NCBI RefSeq assembly: GCF_023231945.1
Contig: NZ_JAJLJH010000005.1
Coordinates: 124,001-188,000 of the forward strand
From: Scleromatobacter humisilvae
GTDB taxonomy: Bacteria > Pseudomonadota > Gammaproteobacteria > Burkholderiales > Burkholderiaceae_C
Length of the DNA: 64,000 nucleotides
Reading direction: 5' to 3'
The translations under genes were made by a program, and so were the position numbers. This document shows, piece by piece, positions 52,403 through 63,617 of the stretch (position 1 is its first letter; every line of letters begins with the position of its first letter). The notes beneath the pieces are model-generated. The model was not told the origin of the DNA, made no database searches, and was given only the letters and a program-made list of their open reading frames with translations.

Positions 52403-54979
52403 GTGTTGCGTTCCCCCCTCCCGCGTCGCCGCCATCGTCCTCCGTCCGTACTGGCGCCGCTTGCCGTCGCGGCGGCGCTGTGCGCGTTCGCGGCCGCCGC
52501 GCCCGCGCAGACGCTCCCGCGCGTGCGCACGACGCCCGCGCCCGAGCCAGCCAAGCCGGCGTCCGGCGCCGACGGGGCGCCGCCGGTGGTCACGCTGACG
52601 GCCGACGAGGTCGTCAGCCACATCGGCAACGTCACCCAGGCCAGCGGCAAGGTGGTGGTGCAGCGCCTGGACATGACCCTGCGCGCCGACCTGCTGACCT
52701 ACGACCAGCTCAGCGACACGGTGCACGCCCAGGGCAATGCGCGCATCGAGCGCGGCCTCGACTGGTTCATGGCCGATCGCGTCGACCTCGAGCTGACACG
52801 CGACGCCGGCACGCTGACCGGCACCCAGTACGAACTCGGCGCCCGCAAGGCCGGCGGCCATGCGCAGCGCATCGAGCTGATCGACCGCAACCGCTCGACG
52901 GCCTACAACGCCAACTACACGAGCTGCACCCGCGACGGCACCGGCGACCCCGACTGGATCATCAGCGGCGACAAGATCGACATCGACACGAGCACCAACG
53001 AGGGCAAGGCCCAGCACGCGGTGCTGCGCTTCCTGGGCGTGCCGATCCTGGCGGCGCCGTCGCTGACCTTCCCCGTCACCGCCGAGCGCAAGTCGGGCTG
53101 GCTGCCGCCCACGGGCGACCTGAGCACCCGCAGCGGCTTCTCGATCTCCGAGCCGTATTACTGGAACATCGAGCCCAACATCGACGCCACGCTGTCGGCC
53201 GGCGCCAGCACGCGGCGCGGCGCCGAGCTGGCCGGCGAGCTGCGCTACCTGCAGCCCAACGACCTGGGCCAGGTGACCGCCTACCTGCTGCCCGACGACT
53301 TCTCCGAGAACCACACCGGCATCGACACCACGCGCGGCGCGGTCGAATGGGCGCACGAGGGATCGCGCGGCGACTGGCTGACCTACAGCGCGCGCCTGCA
53401 ACGCGTCTCCGACTCGGCCTACTGGGTGGATTTCCCGAACCAGATGCCGTCGCTGACCCAGCGCATGCTGCCCACCGACCTGTCAGGGACGCGCCGCTTC
53501 CTGCCGTTCGGCGATGCCGGCGAGATCGCCGCCTACGCGCGCGTCGAGCGCTTCCAGACGCTGCAGGAGCCGCCGAACCAGCGCGAGACGGACGGCCTGT
53601 CGGTGATCCCCGTGCCCTTCCAGCGCAGCCCGCAGATCGGCGTGCGTGGCAACCTCACGCTGGCGGATCAGCTGCGCTTCGACATGGAGGCCGAGGGCAA
53701 CCGGTTCGACCTGTCCGACCGGCCGCAGGAGAACAACGCGATCGGCCGCATCAACGCGCTGTGTTCCGCCGGCAGCGCGAGTTGCCTCACGCCGCTCGAC
53801 ACGCGCGTGGGCGGCGCGCGGGCCCATTTCATCGCCTCAGTGTCGCGCAGCTTCTCGTCCGAATGGGGCCACTTCGAACCGCGGCTGGCGATCAACGGCA
53901 CGACCTATCGCTCCGACGTCGCCGACGACGGCACGCGCGTCGAAGCCACGCGCTGGGTGCCGACCCTCAGCGGCGACAGCTCGTTCAGCTTCGAGCGCCA
54001 GACCGACCTGTTCGGGCGCGAGCTGGTGCAGACGCTCGAGCCGCGCTTCCTCTACGTGCTGACCCCGCGACGCAACCAGTTCGCCCTGCCGCTGTACGAC
54101 ACCGCGCCCAAGGACTTCAACGAGGTCTCGATCTACAGCACGAACGAGTTCACCGGCAACGACCGCATCTCGGACGAGAACCAGCTGACGGCAGGCGTGG
54201 CCACGCGCTACAACGACGCCGGCAACGGGCGCGAGCTGCTGCGCCTGGGCATCGCGCAGAAGTTCCTGTTCAGCAAGCAGTGGCTGACGACGTCCAACTT
54301 CCAGGACACCTCCGACCAGACGCCCCCGCCCTACACGCGCAAGCTGTCCGACCTGCTGCTTTACGGCTCGTCGTCCGCGATGGAGCACTGGAGTTTCGAC
54401 GGCATCATCGAACTGGATCCGTTCCGCGCCACCGGCAGCGGCGCGACCGGCAGTTCGTCCGGCGATTCCGGCTCGAGTGCCGCGGACACCTCCGGCGGCA
54501 GCACGTCGACGTGGACGGTGCAACGCGCCGTCGTGAGTGCCCGCTTCCAGCCGGGGCCGTTCAAGACAGTGAGCCTGACCTATCGCTTCGCAAGCAGCAA
54601 CAACGGCTCCAGCGGTGCCAGCCGGCAGTTCGAGGTCGGCGGCCAGTGGCCCGTCTATCACCAGCCGCCACGGGCCAACGGCTGCGGCGGCACGCTCTAC
54701 GCGGTCGGGCGGGTCGACTACAGCGTGACCGACCGTCGCGCGACCTACGCCATCGGCGGCCTCGAATACGACGCGGGGTGCTGGATCGGCCGCGCCCTGG
54801 TCGAGCGCACGTCCACCGGCAGCCAGCAAAGCACCACCCATTTCGTGCTGCAACTGGAACTCAACGGCCTGTCGACGCTCGGACCCGGGTCGCTCACGCT
54901 CCTGAAGGACAATGTCCCCGGCTACCAGCCTTTGCGCAACGATGCCGGCGGCACGACCGCGAGCCCGAATTCACAATGA
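52403..54979 (+). CDS. lptD: LPS-assembly protein LptD
   Basis: An 858-residue outer-membrane protein that inserts lipopolysaccharide with LptE. Signal peptide about residues 1-34 (LAPLAVAAALCAFAAAAPAQ), an N-terminal OstA jellyroll (VTLTADEVVSHIGNVTQASG), then the barrel starting near AERKSGWLPPTGDLSTRSGF. Cys in YTSCTRDG, INALCSAGSASC, ANGCGG and AGCWIG provide the expected disulfides. GTG 52403 gives a normal signal peptide; ATG 52322 would add 27 basic residues. A weak -10 (TAATAAT, 52263-52269) lies upstream. The stop overlaps the surA ATG. Confidence 0.95.
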   Translation: MLRSPLPRRRHRPPSVLAPLAVAAALCAFAAAAPAQTLPRVRTTPAPEPAKPASGADGAPPVVTLTADEVVSHIGNVTQASGKVVVQRLDMTLRADLLTYDQLSDTVHAQGNARIERGLDWFMADRVDLELTRDAGTLTGTQYELGARKAGGHAQRIELIDRNRSTAYNANYTSCTRDGTGDPDWIISGDKIDIDTSTNEGKAQHAVLRFLGVPILAAPSLTFPVTAERKSGWLPPTGDLSTRSGFSISEPYYWNIEPNIDATLSAGASTRRGAELAGELRYLQPNDLGQVTAYLLPDDFSENHTGIDTTRGAVEWAHEGSRGDWLTYSARLQRVSDSAYWVDFPNQMPSLTQRMLPTDLSGTRRFLPFGDAGEIAAYARVERFQTLQEPPNQRETDGLSVIPVPFQRSPQIGVRGNLTLADQLRFDMEAEGNRFDLSDRPQENNAIGRINALCSAGSASCLTPLDTRVGGARAHFIASVSRSFSSEWGHFEPRLAINGTTYRSDVADDGTRVEATRWVPTLSGDSSFSFERQTDLFGRELVQTLEPRFLYVLTPRRNQFALPLYDTAPKDFNEVSIYSTNEFTGNDRISDENQLTAGVATRYNDAGNGRELLRLGIAQKFLFSKQWLTTSNFQDTSDQTPPPYTRKLSDLLLYGSSSAMEHWSFDGIIELDPFRATGSGATGSSSGDSGSSAADTSGGSTSTWTVQRAVVSARFQPGPFKTVSLTYRFASSNNGSSGASRQFEVGGQWPVYHQPPRANGCGGTLYAVGRVDYSVTDRRATYAIGGLEYDAGCWIGRALVERTSTGSQQSTTHFVLQLELNGLSTLGPGSLTLLKDNVPGYQPLRNDAGGTTASPNSQ

Positions 54980-56430
54980 GAGATCGCTTGAAGCTCAATT
55001 TCCTGACCCTGGTCACCGCGACGTTCGCGCTCGGCGCCGCCGCCACCGGCTTCGCCCAAACCGCGCCGGCCGCCGCGCCCGCGGCGTCGATCCCCACCCC
55101 GTCGACCGCGGCACCGCTGCCCGACGTCAACAAGCCTTCGCTCGTCTCGCCGGTCGCCGCGTCCGGCGTGCGCCAGTTCGGTTCGCTGCCGCGCATCAAG
55201 GCGGCCGCGCGCTCGGCCGACTACATCGTCGCGGTCGTCAACACCGAATCGGTCACCAACAACGAGGTGACGGCGCGGTTCCAGAAGATGCAGCAGGAGA
55301 GCATCGAGCGCGGCGGCTCGCAGCCGTCGCCGGGCGAGCTGCGCAAGCAGGCGGTCGATGCGCTGGTCGAGGAGCGCGTGCTGGTGACCTACGCGCGCGA
55401 CAACGGCGTCAAGGTGGACGACGGCGAAGTCGACCGCGCGATCGGCAACATCGCGTCGTCCAACAAGATGACGACCGACCAGCTGCGCGACCGGCTGCGC
55501 CAGCAGGGCGTCGACTACGGCACCTTCCGCTCGGGCATCAAGGACCAGATCACCATCGAGCGCATCCGCGAGCGCGAGGTCGTCAGCCACATCCGCGTGA
55601 CCGACTCGGAGGTCAACGACTACGTCGCCAAGATGCGCGGCGGCCACGGGTCGTCGCAGCAGATCAACCTCGCGCAGATCCTGATCCCCGTGCCCGAGAA
55701 GGCCTCGCCCGCGGTCGAGGCCGAGCGCAAGGCGCGCGCGGAACAGGCGCTCGCGCGCGTGCGCAACGGCGAACCCTTCGACCAGGTGGCCCGCGAGATG
55801 TCCGAGGACAGCAACAAGGCCAAGGGCGGCGAGATGGGCTCGCGCCCGATCGACAAGTACCCCGACCTGTTCGCCGACGCCGTCGCCAACATCAAGGTCG
55901 GTGCCACCACCGACGTCTTCCGCAGCGGCGCGGGCTTCCACATCCTGAAGGTGATCTCGCGCGGCGAGGACTCCGGCATGACGGTGCAGCAGACCCGCGT
56001 GCGCCACATCGTGCTGCGCCCGTCGGCGCAGCTCAGCATCGACGCCGTCGAACGCCGCATCATCGATTTCCGCCAGCAGATCAGCAGCGGCGCCAAGACC
56101 TTCGAGGAACTGGCGCGCCAGTACTCGGAGGACGGCAGCGCCACGTCCGGCGGCGACCTCGGCTGGGCCTCGCCGGGCTCGTTCGTGCCCGAGTTCGAGG
56201 AGGCGATGAACAAGCTGCCGATCGACGGCCTGTCGGGCCCGGTGCGTTCGCGCTTCGGCGTCCACCTGATCCAGGTGCTGGATCGCCGCCAGACCACGAT
56301 CGACCCGAAGCAGCTGCGCGAGCAGGCCACCAACGCGCTGAAGGAACAGAAGTTCGATCCCGCCTACGCGGAGTGGGTGGCCGACCTGCGCGCCAAGGCC
56401 TTCATCGAATATCGCGATCCGCCGGTCTGA
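54976..56430 (+). CDS. surA: periplasmic chaperone and peptidyl-prolyl isomerase SurA
   Basis: A 484-residue exported chaperone: signal peptide to about TGFAQ (residue 28), an N-terminal chaperone domain ([20 protein letters not shown]), and two parvulin domains ([20 protein letters not shown] and [20 protein letters not shown]). It escorts outer-membrane proteins such as LptD, with which it is translationally coupled (ATGA overlap). A Pro/Ala linker after the signal peptide is longer than in enteric SurA. Confidence 0.97.
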   Translation: MRDRLKLNFLTLVTATFALGAAATGFAQTAPAAAPAASIPTPSTAAPLPDVNKPSLVSPVAASGVRQFGSLPRIKAAARSADYIVAVVNTESVTNNEVTARFQKMQQESIERGGSQPSPGELRKQAVDALVEERVLVTYARDNGVKVDDGEVDRAIGNIASSNKMTTDQLRDRLRQQGVDYGTFRSGIKDQITIERIREREVVSHIRVTDSEVNDYVAKMRGGHGSSQQINLAQILIPVPEKASPAVEAERKARAEQALARVRNGEPFDQVAREMSEDSNKAKGGEMGSRPIDKYPDLFADAVANIKVGATTDVFRSGAGFHILKVISRGEDSGMTVQQTRVRHIVLRPSAQLSIDAVERRIIDFRQQISSGAKTFEELARQYSEDGSATSGGDLGWASPGSFVPEFEEAMNKLPIDGLSGPVRSRFGVHLIQVLDRRQTTIDPKQLREQATNALKEQKFDPAYAEWVADLRAKAFIEYRDPPV

Positions 56431-56440
56431 TCGAGCAACG

Positions 56441-57244
56441 ATGGCGCACATCGCCCGCAAGCGCTTCGGCCAGCATTTCCTGACGGCCGTCGATGTCATC
56501 GATCGCATCATCAAGGCGATCGCGCCGCGGCCGGGCGAGCGTCTGGTCGAGATCGGCCCGGGCCTGGGCGCGATGACGATCCCGCTGCGCCAGCACTGCG
56601 ACGCGCTGACGGTCATCGAGCTCGACCGCGACCTGGCCGAGCGCCTGCGCCGGCGCGGCGATCTCGACGTCGTCGAGTCGGATGTGCTGAAGGTGGACTT
56701 CGGCGCGATCGCCGAGCGCCTGGGCGGCCCGATCCGCGTCGTCGGCAACCTGCCGTACAACATCTCGTCGCCGATCCTGTTCCACCTGATGGACGCCGCG
56801 CCGCACGTGATCGACCAGGTCTTCATGCTGCAGAAGGAAGTGGTCGACCGCATGGCCGCGAGTCCAGGCAGCAAGGCCTTCGGCCGCCTGACCGTGATGC
56901 TGCAGTGGCGCTACGAGATCGAGCACCTGTTCGACGTGCCGCCCGAGGCCTTCGATCCGCCGCCGCGCGTCAATTCGGCCATCGTGCGCATGCGCCCGCG
57001 CGCGACGCCGGCACCGGTGTCGCAGGCGGTGCTGGGCAAGATCGTCAGCGTCGCCTTCTCGCAGCGGCGCAAGATGCTGCGCGCCACGCTCGGCAAGTGG
57101 CTGGCCGAGCACGGCTACACGGGCGAGTTCGACGGCACCCGGCGCGCCGAGCAGGTGCCGGTGGACGAATACATCGCGCTGGCGCAGGCGTTGCCGCCGT
57201 TGCCCGAACAGGCGTTGGCCGGCGCCGATCTCGGCGACGAGTAG
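56441..57244 (+). CDS. rsmA: 16S rRNA dimethyladenosine transferase RsmA (KsgA)
   Basis: A 267-residue SAM-dependent methyltransferase that dimethylates A1518 and A1519 of 16S rRNA. Start [15 protein letters not shown] motif [11 protein letters not shown], the catalytic [14 protein letters not shown] and the C-terminal [16 protein letters not shown] are all typical. It lies 10 bases after surA; pdxA, found between them in enterics, is missing. Confidence 0.97.
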   Translation: MAHIARKRFGQHFLTAVDVIDRIIKAIAPRPGERLVEIGPGLGAMTIPLRQHCDALTVIELDRDLAERLRRRGDLDVVESDVLKVDFGAIAERLGGPIRVVGNLPYNISSPILFHLMDAAPHVIDQVFMLQKEVVDRMAASPGSKAFGRLTVMLQWRYEIEHLFDVPPEAFDPPPRVNSAIVRMRPRATPAPVSQAVLGKIVSVAFSQRRKMLRATLGKWLAEHGYTGEFDGTRRAEQVPVDEYIALAQALPPLPEQALAGADLGDE

Positions 57245-57257
57245 GCCTGCAGCCGCC

Positions 57258-57900
57258 TCAGCCGCGCTCGACGCGGTGGCGGCCGGCGTGCTTGGCACGG
57301 TAGAGCGCCTGGTCGGCGGCGCGCAGCAGGCGCTCGACGTCATCGTCGCTCGCGCTGTCCAGCGCCACCGAGGCCACGCCGATGCTGATGGTGACGTGCG
57401 CAGCCACCGGCGAATCGCCGTGCGGCACCGCGGCCGCGTCGACCGCCGCCAGGCAGCGCTCGGCGACGATCGCGGCGTCGGCCCGCGATGTGTGCGGCAG
57501 GATCAGCGCGAACTCCGACGGCGATGGCGTCCATGGTCACCATCGTCAGCGTCAGCGCGCTCGGGACCAGGTTGAAGCCGATCGCCGGCGGCCAGAACGC
57601 CGACAGCGCGCAGTCGGCCACCAGGTTGCGATGCTCCGCGTCGCGCGGACGCTCGCTGCGCGAGCTCAGCACGTACGCGATGTGCGGCCACAGCAGCACA
57701 TGCGCGAGCATGCAGCCCCAGAGCCATCCCGGGCCGCCGTGCTGGTGCAGCGCGGCGGCGATGCCGATCGAGCCGACGGCCAGTCCGATCGCACGCGGGA
57801 CATGCACGCGCCGTGGCAGCCCGGCACCGACCAGGCGAGGCTCCGCGGCCGCGTCGAAGGCGGCGTGCGCGCGTTGTTCCGGGTGGGAGCTGTCCGCCAT
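57258..57900 (-). pseudogene. MASE2-GGDEF diguanylate cyclase, broken by internal deletion
   Basis: The minus strand encodes, from ATG 57900, an N-terminal MASE2 membrane sensor (RVHVPRAIGLAVGSIGIAAA, HIAYVLSSRSERPRDAEHRN, FNLVPSALTLTMVTMDAIAV) that stops abruptly near 57522. Directly after it, in another frame, is the C-terminal half of a GGDEF domain (EFALILPHTSRADAAIVAER, VTISIGVASVALDS, ADQALYRAKHAGRHRVERG) running to the stop at 57258. The middle of MASE2's end and the first half of GGDEF, including the GG[DE] residues, are gone and the halves are out of frame. The gene cannot make c-di-GMP. Confidence 0.85.
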
Positions 57901-57988
57901 GTCCGGGGTATCGGCGCATCGCAGGCATTGCTGCAGCGCGACAGGGCTGCAAATCGCGAATGCGCCGGCCACCTTCCGTCCCGCCAAT

Positions 57989-58016
57989 GAAAAAGGCTCC
58001 CGTGCGGGAGCCTTTG
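57989..58016. terminator. bidirectional intrinsic terminator
   Basis: AAAGGCTCCC (57992-58001), loop GTGC, GGGAGCCTTT (58006-58015). On the minus strand it is followed by TTTTTC and ends the RNase-barstar transcript; on the plus strand by TTTG. Confidence 0.85.
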
Positions 58017-58039
58017 TCGGTGCAACGCGGCCTGGAGGA

Positions 58040-58231
58040 TCAGGCGGCGTTGAGCCACATCGCCGTGTCGAACGCGCTGCTCATCAGCGGCATGTTCGTG
58101 CCGAACCCGGCGTTGGCGTTGGCTTTGCTGCCAGCCTTGGGGGCCGGCTTTTCGATGACTGGGGCCGCTTCTGCCGCCCGCTCCCATGACCCATTTTCTT
58201 GAGAGCGGGCTACTGAAAAGAATAGAAGCAC
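58040..58231 (-). CDS. small ORF after barstar, 63 aa (gene or gene remnant)
   Basis: An open frame beginning at GTG 58231 inside the 3' end of the barstar gene and ending 24 bases before the terminator. The last 40 codons have strong third-position GC (KPAPKAGSKANANAGFG, SSAFDTAMWLNAA), as in real genes here; the first 20 do not. It could be the 3' remnant of a larger gene. Not recognised. Confidence 0.35.
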   Translation of the reverse strand: MLLFFSVARSQENGSWERAAEAAPVIEKPAPKAGSKANANAGFGTNMPLMSSAFDTAMWLNAA

Positions 58232-58605
58232 CGGAAGGGTATCTTGCGTTCCCCCCAGAAGTCGGCGGCGTCGCGGAAGACGTCCAGCAGCTGCTCGCGC
58301 GACTCGCGATCGAAGCGGGCGTTGTCGGGCAGCTGTTCCAGCACGACGACGAAGCCGGGCTGCGAGCCCGACTTGTGCACGAGGTCGGTCATGCAGTCGT
58401 ACAGGGCGTCCAGGTTCTTGCCGAAGTGCGCCGGGAACAGGAACGCCTCGGCAATGGCCTCGAGCACGTCCTGCTTGGACTGCGCGTTGGTCAGGTTCGC
58501 GTACAGAAAATGCTGTCCGGCACCTTGCGCTGCCTCGAGCAATTCGTCGACCCGATACGCCCGTATCGATTGAACGATGTTGGGACGGACGGTCTGCAAA
58601 AGCAT
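58210..58605 (-). CDS. barstar-family ribonuclease inhibitor
   Basis: A 131-residue barstar-like protein: FLYANLTNAQSKQDVLEAIA, FPAHFGKNLDALYDCMTDLV (the barstar core that binds the RNase active site) and a C-terminal PFRCFYSFQ. It should bind and block the guanyl-specific RNase encoded 46 bases upstream, protecting the cytoplasm. ATG 58605 has GAGAGGAA nine bases upstream; the longer frame to 58629 is less likely. Confidence 0.9.
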   Translation of the reverse strand: MLLQTVRPNIVQSIRAYRVDELLEAAQGAGQHFLYANLTNAQSKQDVLEAIAEAFLFPAHFGKNLDALYDCMTDLVHKSGSQPGFVVVLEQLPDNARFDRESREQLLDVFRDAADFWGERKIPFRCFYSFQ

Positions 58606-58651
58606 GGTCACGTTCCTCTCAGAAATCACTTGAACATTCGTCTTCCGACGA

Positions 58652-59038
58652 TCACTTCACGATCCGATGAAAACTGTTGTAGTGATCTTCGGTATAAAAA
58701 CAAGCATCTGGTTCCGTCGGCTGGTTGCCGCCGCAGATGATTCGACGGGCACCGCGGTTGTGCGCTCCAGGCGTCGGCACGGTGTATTCGTGGTAGTAGC
58801 CGCGCGCCTGGCGCGGCAGGCGCTTCTCGTAGTTGCCGAACACCACGCCGTCCCGCGAAAACGGGAACGGGCCGCCGGAATGGATCAACTGATCGGTCTT
58901 GAGGGCTTGCGGGGGCAGGCTGGACAGCGAAACGTCGGCTCCGAGGCCGGCAGGCGCGGCTTGCGCGCCGAACGACACCGCGGCGGCCAAGGCCAGCACC
59001 AGCAAGGCGCCCTTCGATGTGCAGCGGGAGAACGACAT
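58652..59038 (-). CDS. barnase-like secreted ribonuclease (N1/T1 family)
   Basis: A 128-residue exported RNase: signal peptide about residues 1-27 (LLVLALAAAVSFGAQA), then the microbial RNase fold FPFSRDGVVFGNYEKRLPRQ. The catalytic triad can be placed on the barnase scheme: Glu in YHEYTVPTPG, Arg in RGARRIICGG, His in YTEDHYNSFHRI. It cleaves RNA after G. Its inhibitor is encoded next. The frame is open further upstream, to a TTG at 59200. I chose ATG 59038 because it directly precedes the signal peptide, which leaves a leader of about 175 bases. Confidence 0.9.
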   Translation of the reverse strand: MSFSRCTSKGALLVLALAAAVSFGAQAAPAGLGADVSLSSLPPQALKTDQLIHSGGPFPFSRDGVVFGNYEKRLPRQARGYYHEYTVPTPGAHNRGARRIICGGNQPTEPDACFYTEDHYNSFHRIVK

Positions 59039-59220
59039 CGCCGTGGCTCCAGCACGCGTGCCCTGGACGGTGGCCGCGTCGACGTTCTTCACGACGTCCT
59101 TCTCGTTGATCACCACTGCTAGACCTGTTCGTCCCGGCTGAAAGGCCGGCCCCTGGCTCCGGTGCGACGCTCGAAACATTGGCGTCGAATTCCGGAGCAA
59201 CCCTGAAATTCCAATCCCGA

Positions 59221-59249
59221 ATGGTACCGGAACCCCCTCGAAATCTCAA
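59221..59249 (-). promoter_or_regulatory. sigma-70-like promoter of the RNase-barstar operon
   Basis: On the minus strand -35 TTGAGA (59249-59244), 17-base spacer, -10 TACCAT (59226-59221). The predicted start near 59214 gives a leader of about 175 bases before the RNase ATG. Confidence 0.55.
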
Positions 59250-59558
59250 GTCTCGAGGTGGAGGAGACACCCTGATATGGGCTATGGGTGTGAGCGACCG
59301 CTTCCCGGATTAGCGCTTATTTCCTGGATCGCAGGCCGTTGTCGCTTCCCTGAAATTCCCTTCGGGAAGGCTTGCCCGACGCTGACTTCCGGGGCAGAAA
59401 CAGCGCCTCGCGGCCGCGCGCAGCTCGACAATACCGCAATCGAAGCAGCGGAAAATGCAGCGGCCCGACATGGTTTCATGTCGTCATCGGCGCGAGCATA
59501 GCGGCTCGCGGCGTGGTCGCGAGGCTGTCCTACAACCGGCGCCCCGACGCCGCCAGCA
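59250..59558. other. gene-poor 309-bp gap
   Basis: Between the RNase promoter and the maeB stop. Only a small hairpin around TTCCCTTCGGGAA (about 59356-59368) is visible. Base composition is less GC-rich than around it. No gene or terminator can be supported. Confidence 0.4.
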
Positions 59559-61853
<2,295 letters not shown>

Positions 61854-62083
61854 CGGCGATCCTGGTGGCGACTGCGTTGTCTCGGGCCTTCTCGGCGTAC
61901 GCAGAGCGGGCGGCAATTGTAGGAGGGGGTCCCTAAAGGCAGACCGAATACATGAGTGGCCCGCTGCATCGGCATCGAGGCATGCGGCAGGTGAATACTT
62001 TCTGAGGTAGGCGCGGCCGCGTCAATCGCGGGTGTCCACATGCTGAACGGGCATCTTGCGCTTCGTGGGTGAAAATAGGCTGA

Positions 62084-63046
62084 ATGGCCGTTGGTGAATT
62101 CGATCTCATCGCAAAGTACTTCGCCCGCCCCGTGCGGCGTGCCGTCCTGGGCGGCGGCGACGACTGCGCGCTGCTGCAGCCGACGCGCGGCATGCAGTGG
62201 GCGGTGTCGACCGACGCGCTCGTCGAGGGCCGGCACTTCCTCAGCACGGTGCCGCCGGACGCGCTGGGCCACAAGTCGCTGGCGGTCAACCTGTCCGACC
62301 TGGCCGCCTGCGGCGCGAAGCCGGTGGCGTTCACGCTGTCGCTGACGCTGCCGCGCGTCGACGAGGCCTTCCTCGCCGGCTTCGCCGAGGGCCTGTATGC
62401 GCTGGCCGACGCCCACGACATCGAGCTGGTCGGCGGCGACACCACCGCCGGCCCGCTCAACATCGGCATCACCGTGATGGGCGAGGTGCCGCCGGGCCAG
62501 GCGCTGCGGCGCGGCGGCGCGAAGCCGGGCGACGAGCTGTGGGTCAGCGGCCGGCTCGGCGACGCGCGCCTCGCGCTCGAGGCCTTCCGCGGACAGGTCA
62601 GCCTGCGCGGCGAGGCCTTCGAGGACGTGCGCCGCGCGATGGAGCGCCCGCAGCCGCGCGTGGCGCTGGGCCTGGCGCTGCGCGGCATCGCGAGCGCGGC
62701 GATCGATCTCAGCGACGGCCTCGTCGGCGACCTCGGGCACGTGCTGCGCGCGAGCGCGGTCGGCGCCACGCTGCGGCTGGCCGACATCCCGCACGGCGTG
62801 CACGTCGCGGCCTGCAGCGAGGCGCAGCGCCGCACCTGCCTGCTGGCCGGCGGCGACGACTACGAACTGCTCTTTGCAGCGCCCGCGTCCGCGCACGCGC
62901 GGGTGCGTGACGCCGGCGCGCGCGCGGGCGTGCCCGTGGCCTGCATCGGCACGCTGGACGCGGAGCCCGGCCTGCGCGTCGTCGACACCCACGGCGCGCC
63001 CGTCGCCCTGACCGAGCGCGCGTTCGACCACTTCATCTCGGGCTGA
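62084..63046 (+). CDS. thiL: thiamine-monophosphate kinase
   Basis: A 320-residue ThiL that phosphorylates thiamine monophosphate to the diphosphate. Typical motifs: GEFDLIAKYFA, GGGDDCALL, STDALVEGRHF, HKSLAVNLSDLAACGAKP, GGDTTAGPLNI and LLAGGDDYELLFAAP. It heads the cluster thiL-pgpA-pncC, which is common in proteobacteria. No TPP riboswitch is seen upstream. Confidence 0.96.
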   Translation: MAVGEFDLIAKYFARPVRRAVLGGGDDCALLQPTRGMQWAVSTDALVEGRHFLSTVPPDALGHKSLAVNLSDLAACGAKPVAFTLSLTLPRVDEAFLAGFAEGLYALADAHDIELVGGDTTAGPLNIGITVMGEVPPGQALRRGGAKPGDELWVSGRLGDARLALEAFRGQVSLRGEAFEDVRRAMERPQPRVALGLALRGIASAAIDLSDGLVGDLGHVLRASAVGATLRLADIPHGVHVAACSEAQRRTCLLAGGDDYELLFAAPASAHARVRDAGARAGVPVACIGTLDAEPGLRVVDTHGAPVALTERAFDHFISG

Positions 63047-63050
63047 TCCG

Positions 63051-63617
63051 GTGACCGGCGAATATCCGACCTTCACCCCGCGCCGCGCCACCTGGGGCTT
63101 CATGGGCCTGCATCCGCTGCGCCTGATCGCGCTCGGCTTCGGCAGCGGCCTGTCGCCGGTCGCGCCCGGCACCGCCGGCACGCTGGCGGGCTGGGCGCTC
63201 TACCTGCTGATCGACCGCTATGCGGCGCCCACGCCCCTGGCCTGGGCCGCGATCCTCGTGGCCGGCTTCTTCGTCGGCTGGTGGGCCTGCACGCACACCG
63301 CGCGCGCGATGGCGGTCGGCGACCCGAGCGCGGTGGTGTGGGACGAGATCATCGCGTTCTGGATCATCCTGTGGGTCGCGATGCCGGTGGGCTGGTTCGG
63401 CCAGCTGATCCTGTTCGGCCTGTTCCGGCTGTTCGACGCGGTCAAGCGCGGCCCGGTCGGCTGGGCCGACGCGTTGTTCAAGCCCAAGCGCGGCGCGCTG
63501 CCCGGCTGGCCGCAGGGCTTCGGCATCATCTTCGACGACCTGGTCGCAGCGGCGTGCGTGCTGGTGGTCTGGTTCGTCGGCCTGTGGGGATGGACGACAT
63601 GGCAGACGCCGCATTGA
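63051..63617 (+). CDS. pgpA: phosphatidylglycerophosphatase A
   Basis: A 188-residue inner-membrane PgpA with about four spans that dephosphorylates phosphatidylglycerophosphate. Motifs: GFGSGLSPVAPGTAGTLAGW, DPSAVVWDEIIAFWIIL (catalytic Asp/Glu), RLFDAVKRGPVGWADALF and GFGIIFDDLVAAACVL. GTG start 4 bases after the thiL stop. Confidence 0.95.
   Translation: MTGEYPTFTPRRATWGFMGLHPLRLIALGFGSGLSPVAPGTAGTLAGWALYLLIDRYAAPTPLAWAAILVAGFFVGWWACTHTARAMAVGDPSAVVWDEIIAFWIILWVAMPVGWFGQLILFGLFRLFDAVKRGPVGWADALFKPKRGALPGWPQGFGIIFDDLVAAACVLVVWFVGLWGWTTWQTPH

Noticed and set aside
61854-62083. TPP riboswitch ahead of thiL
   Set aside because: The conserved CUGAGA and related core motifs of the THI element were not found in the 230-bp gap, and thiL is not part of a biosynthetic operon here.
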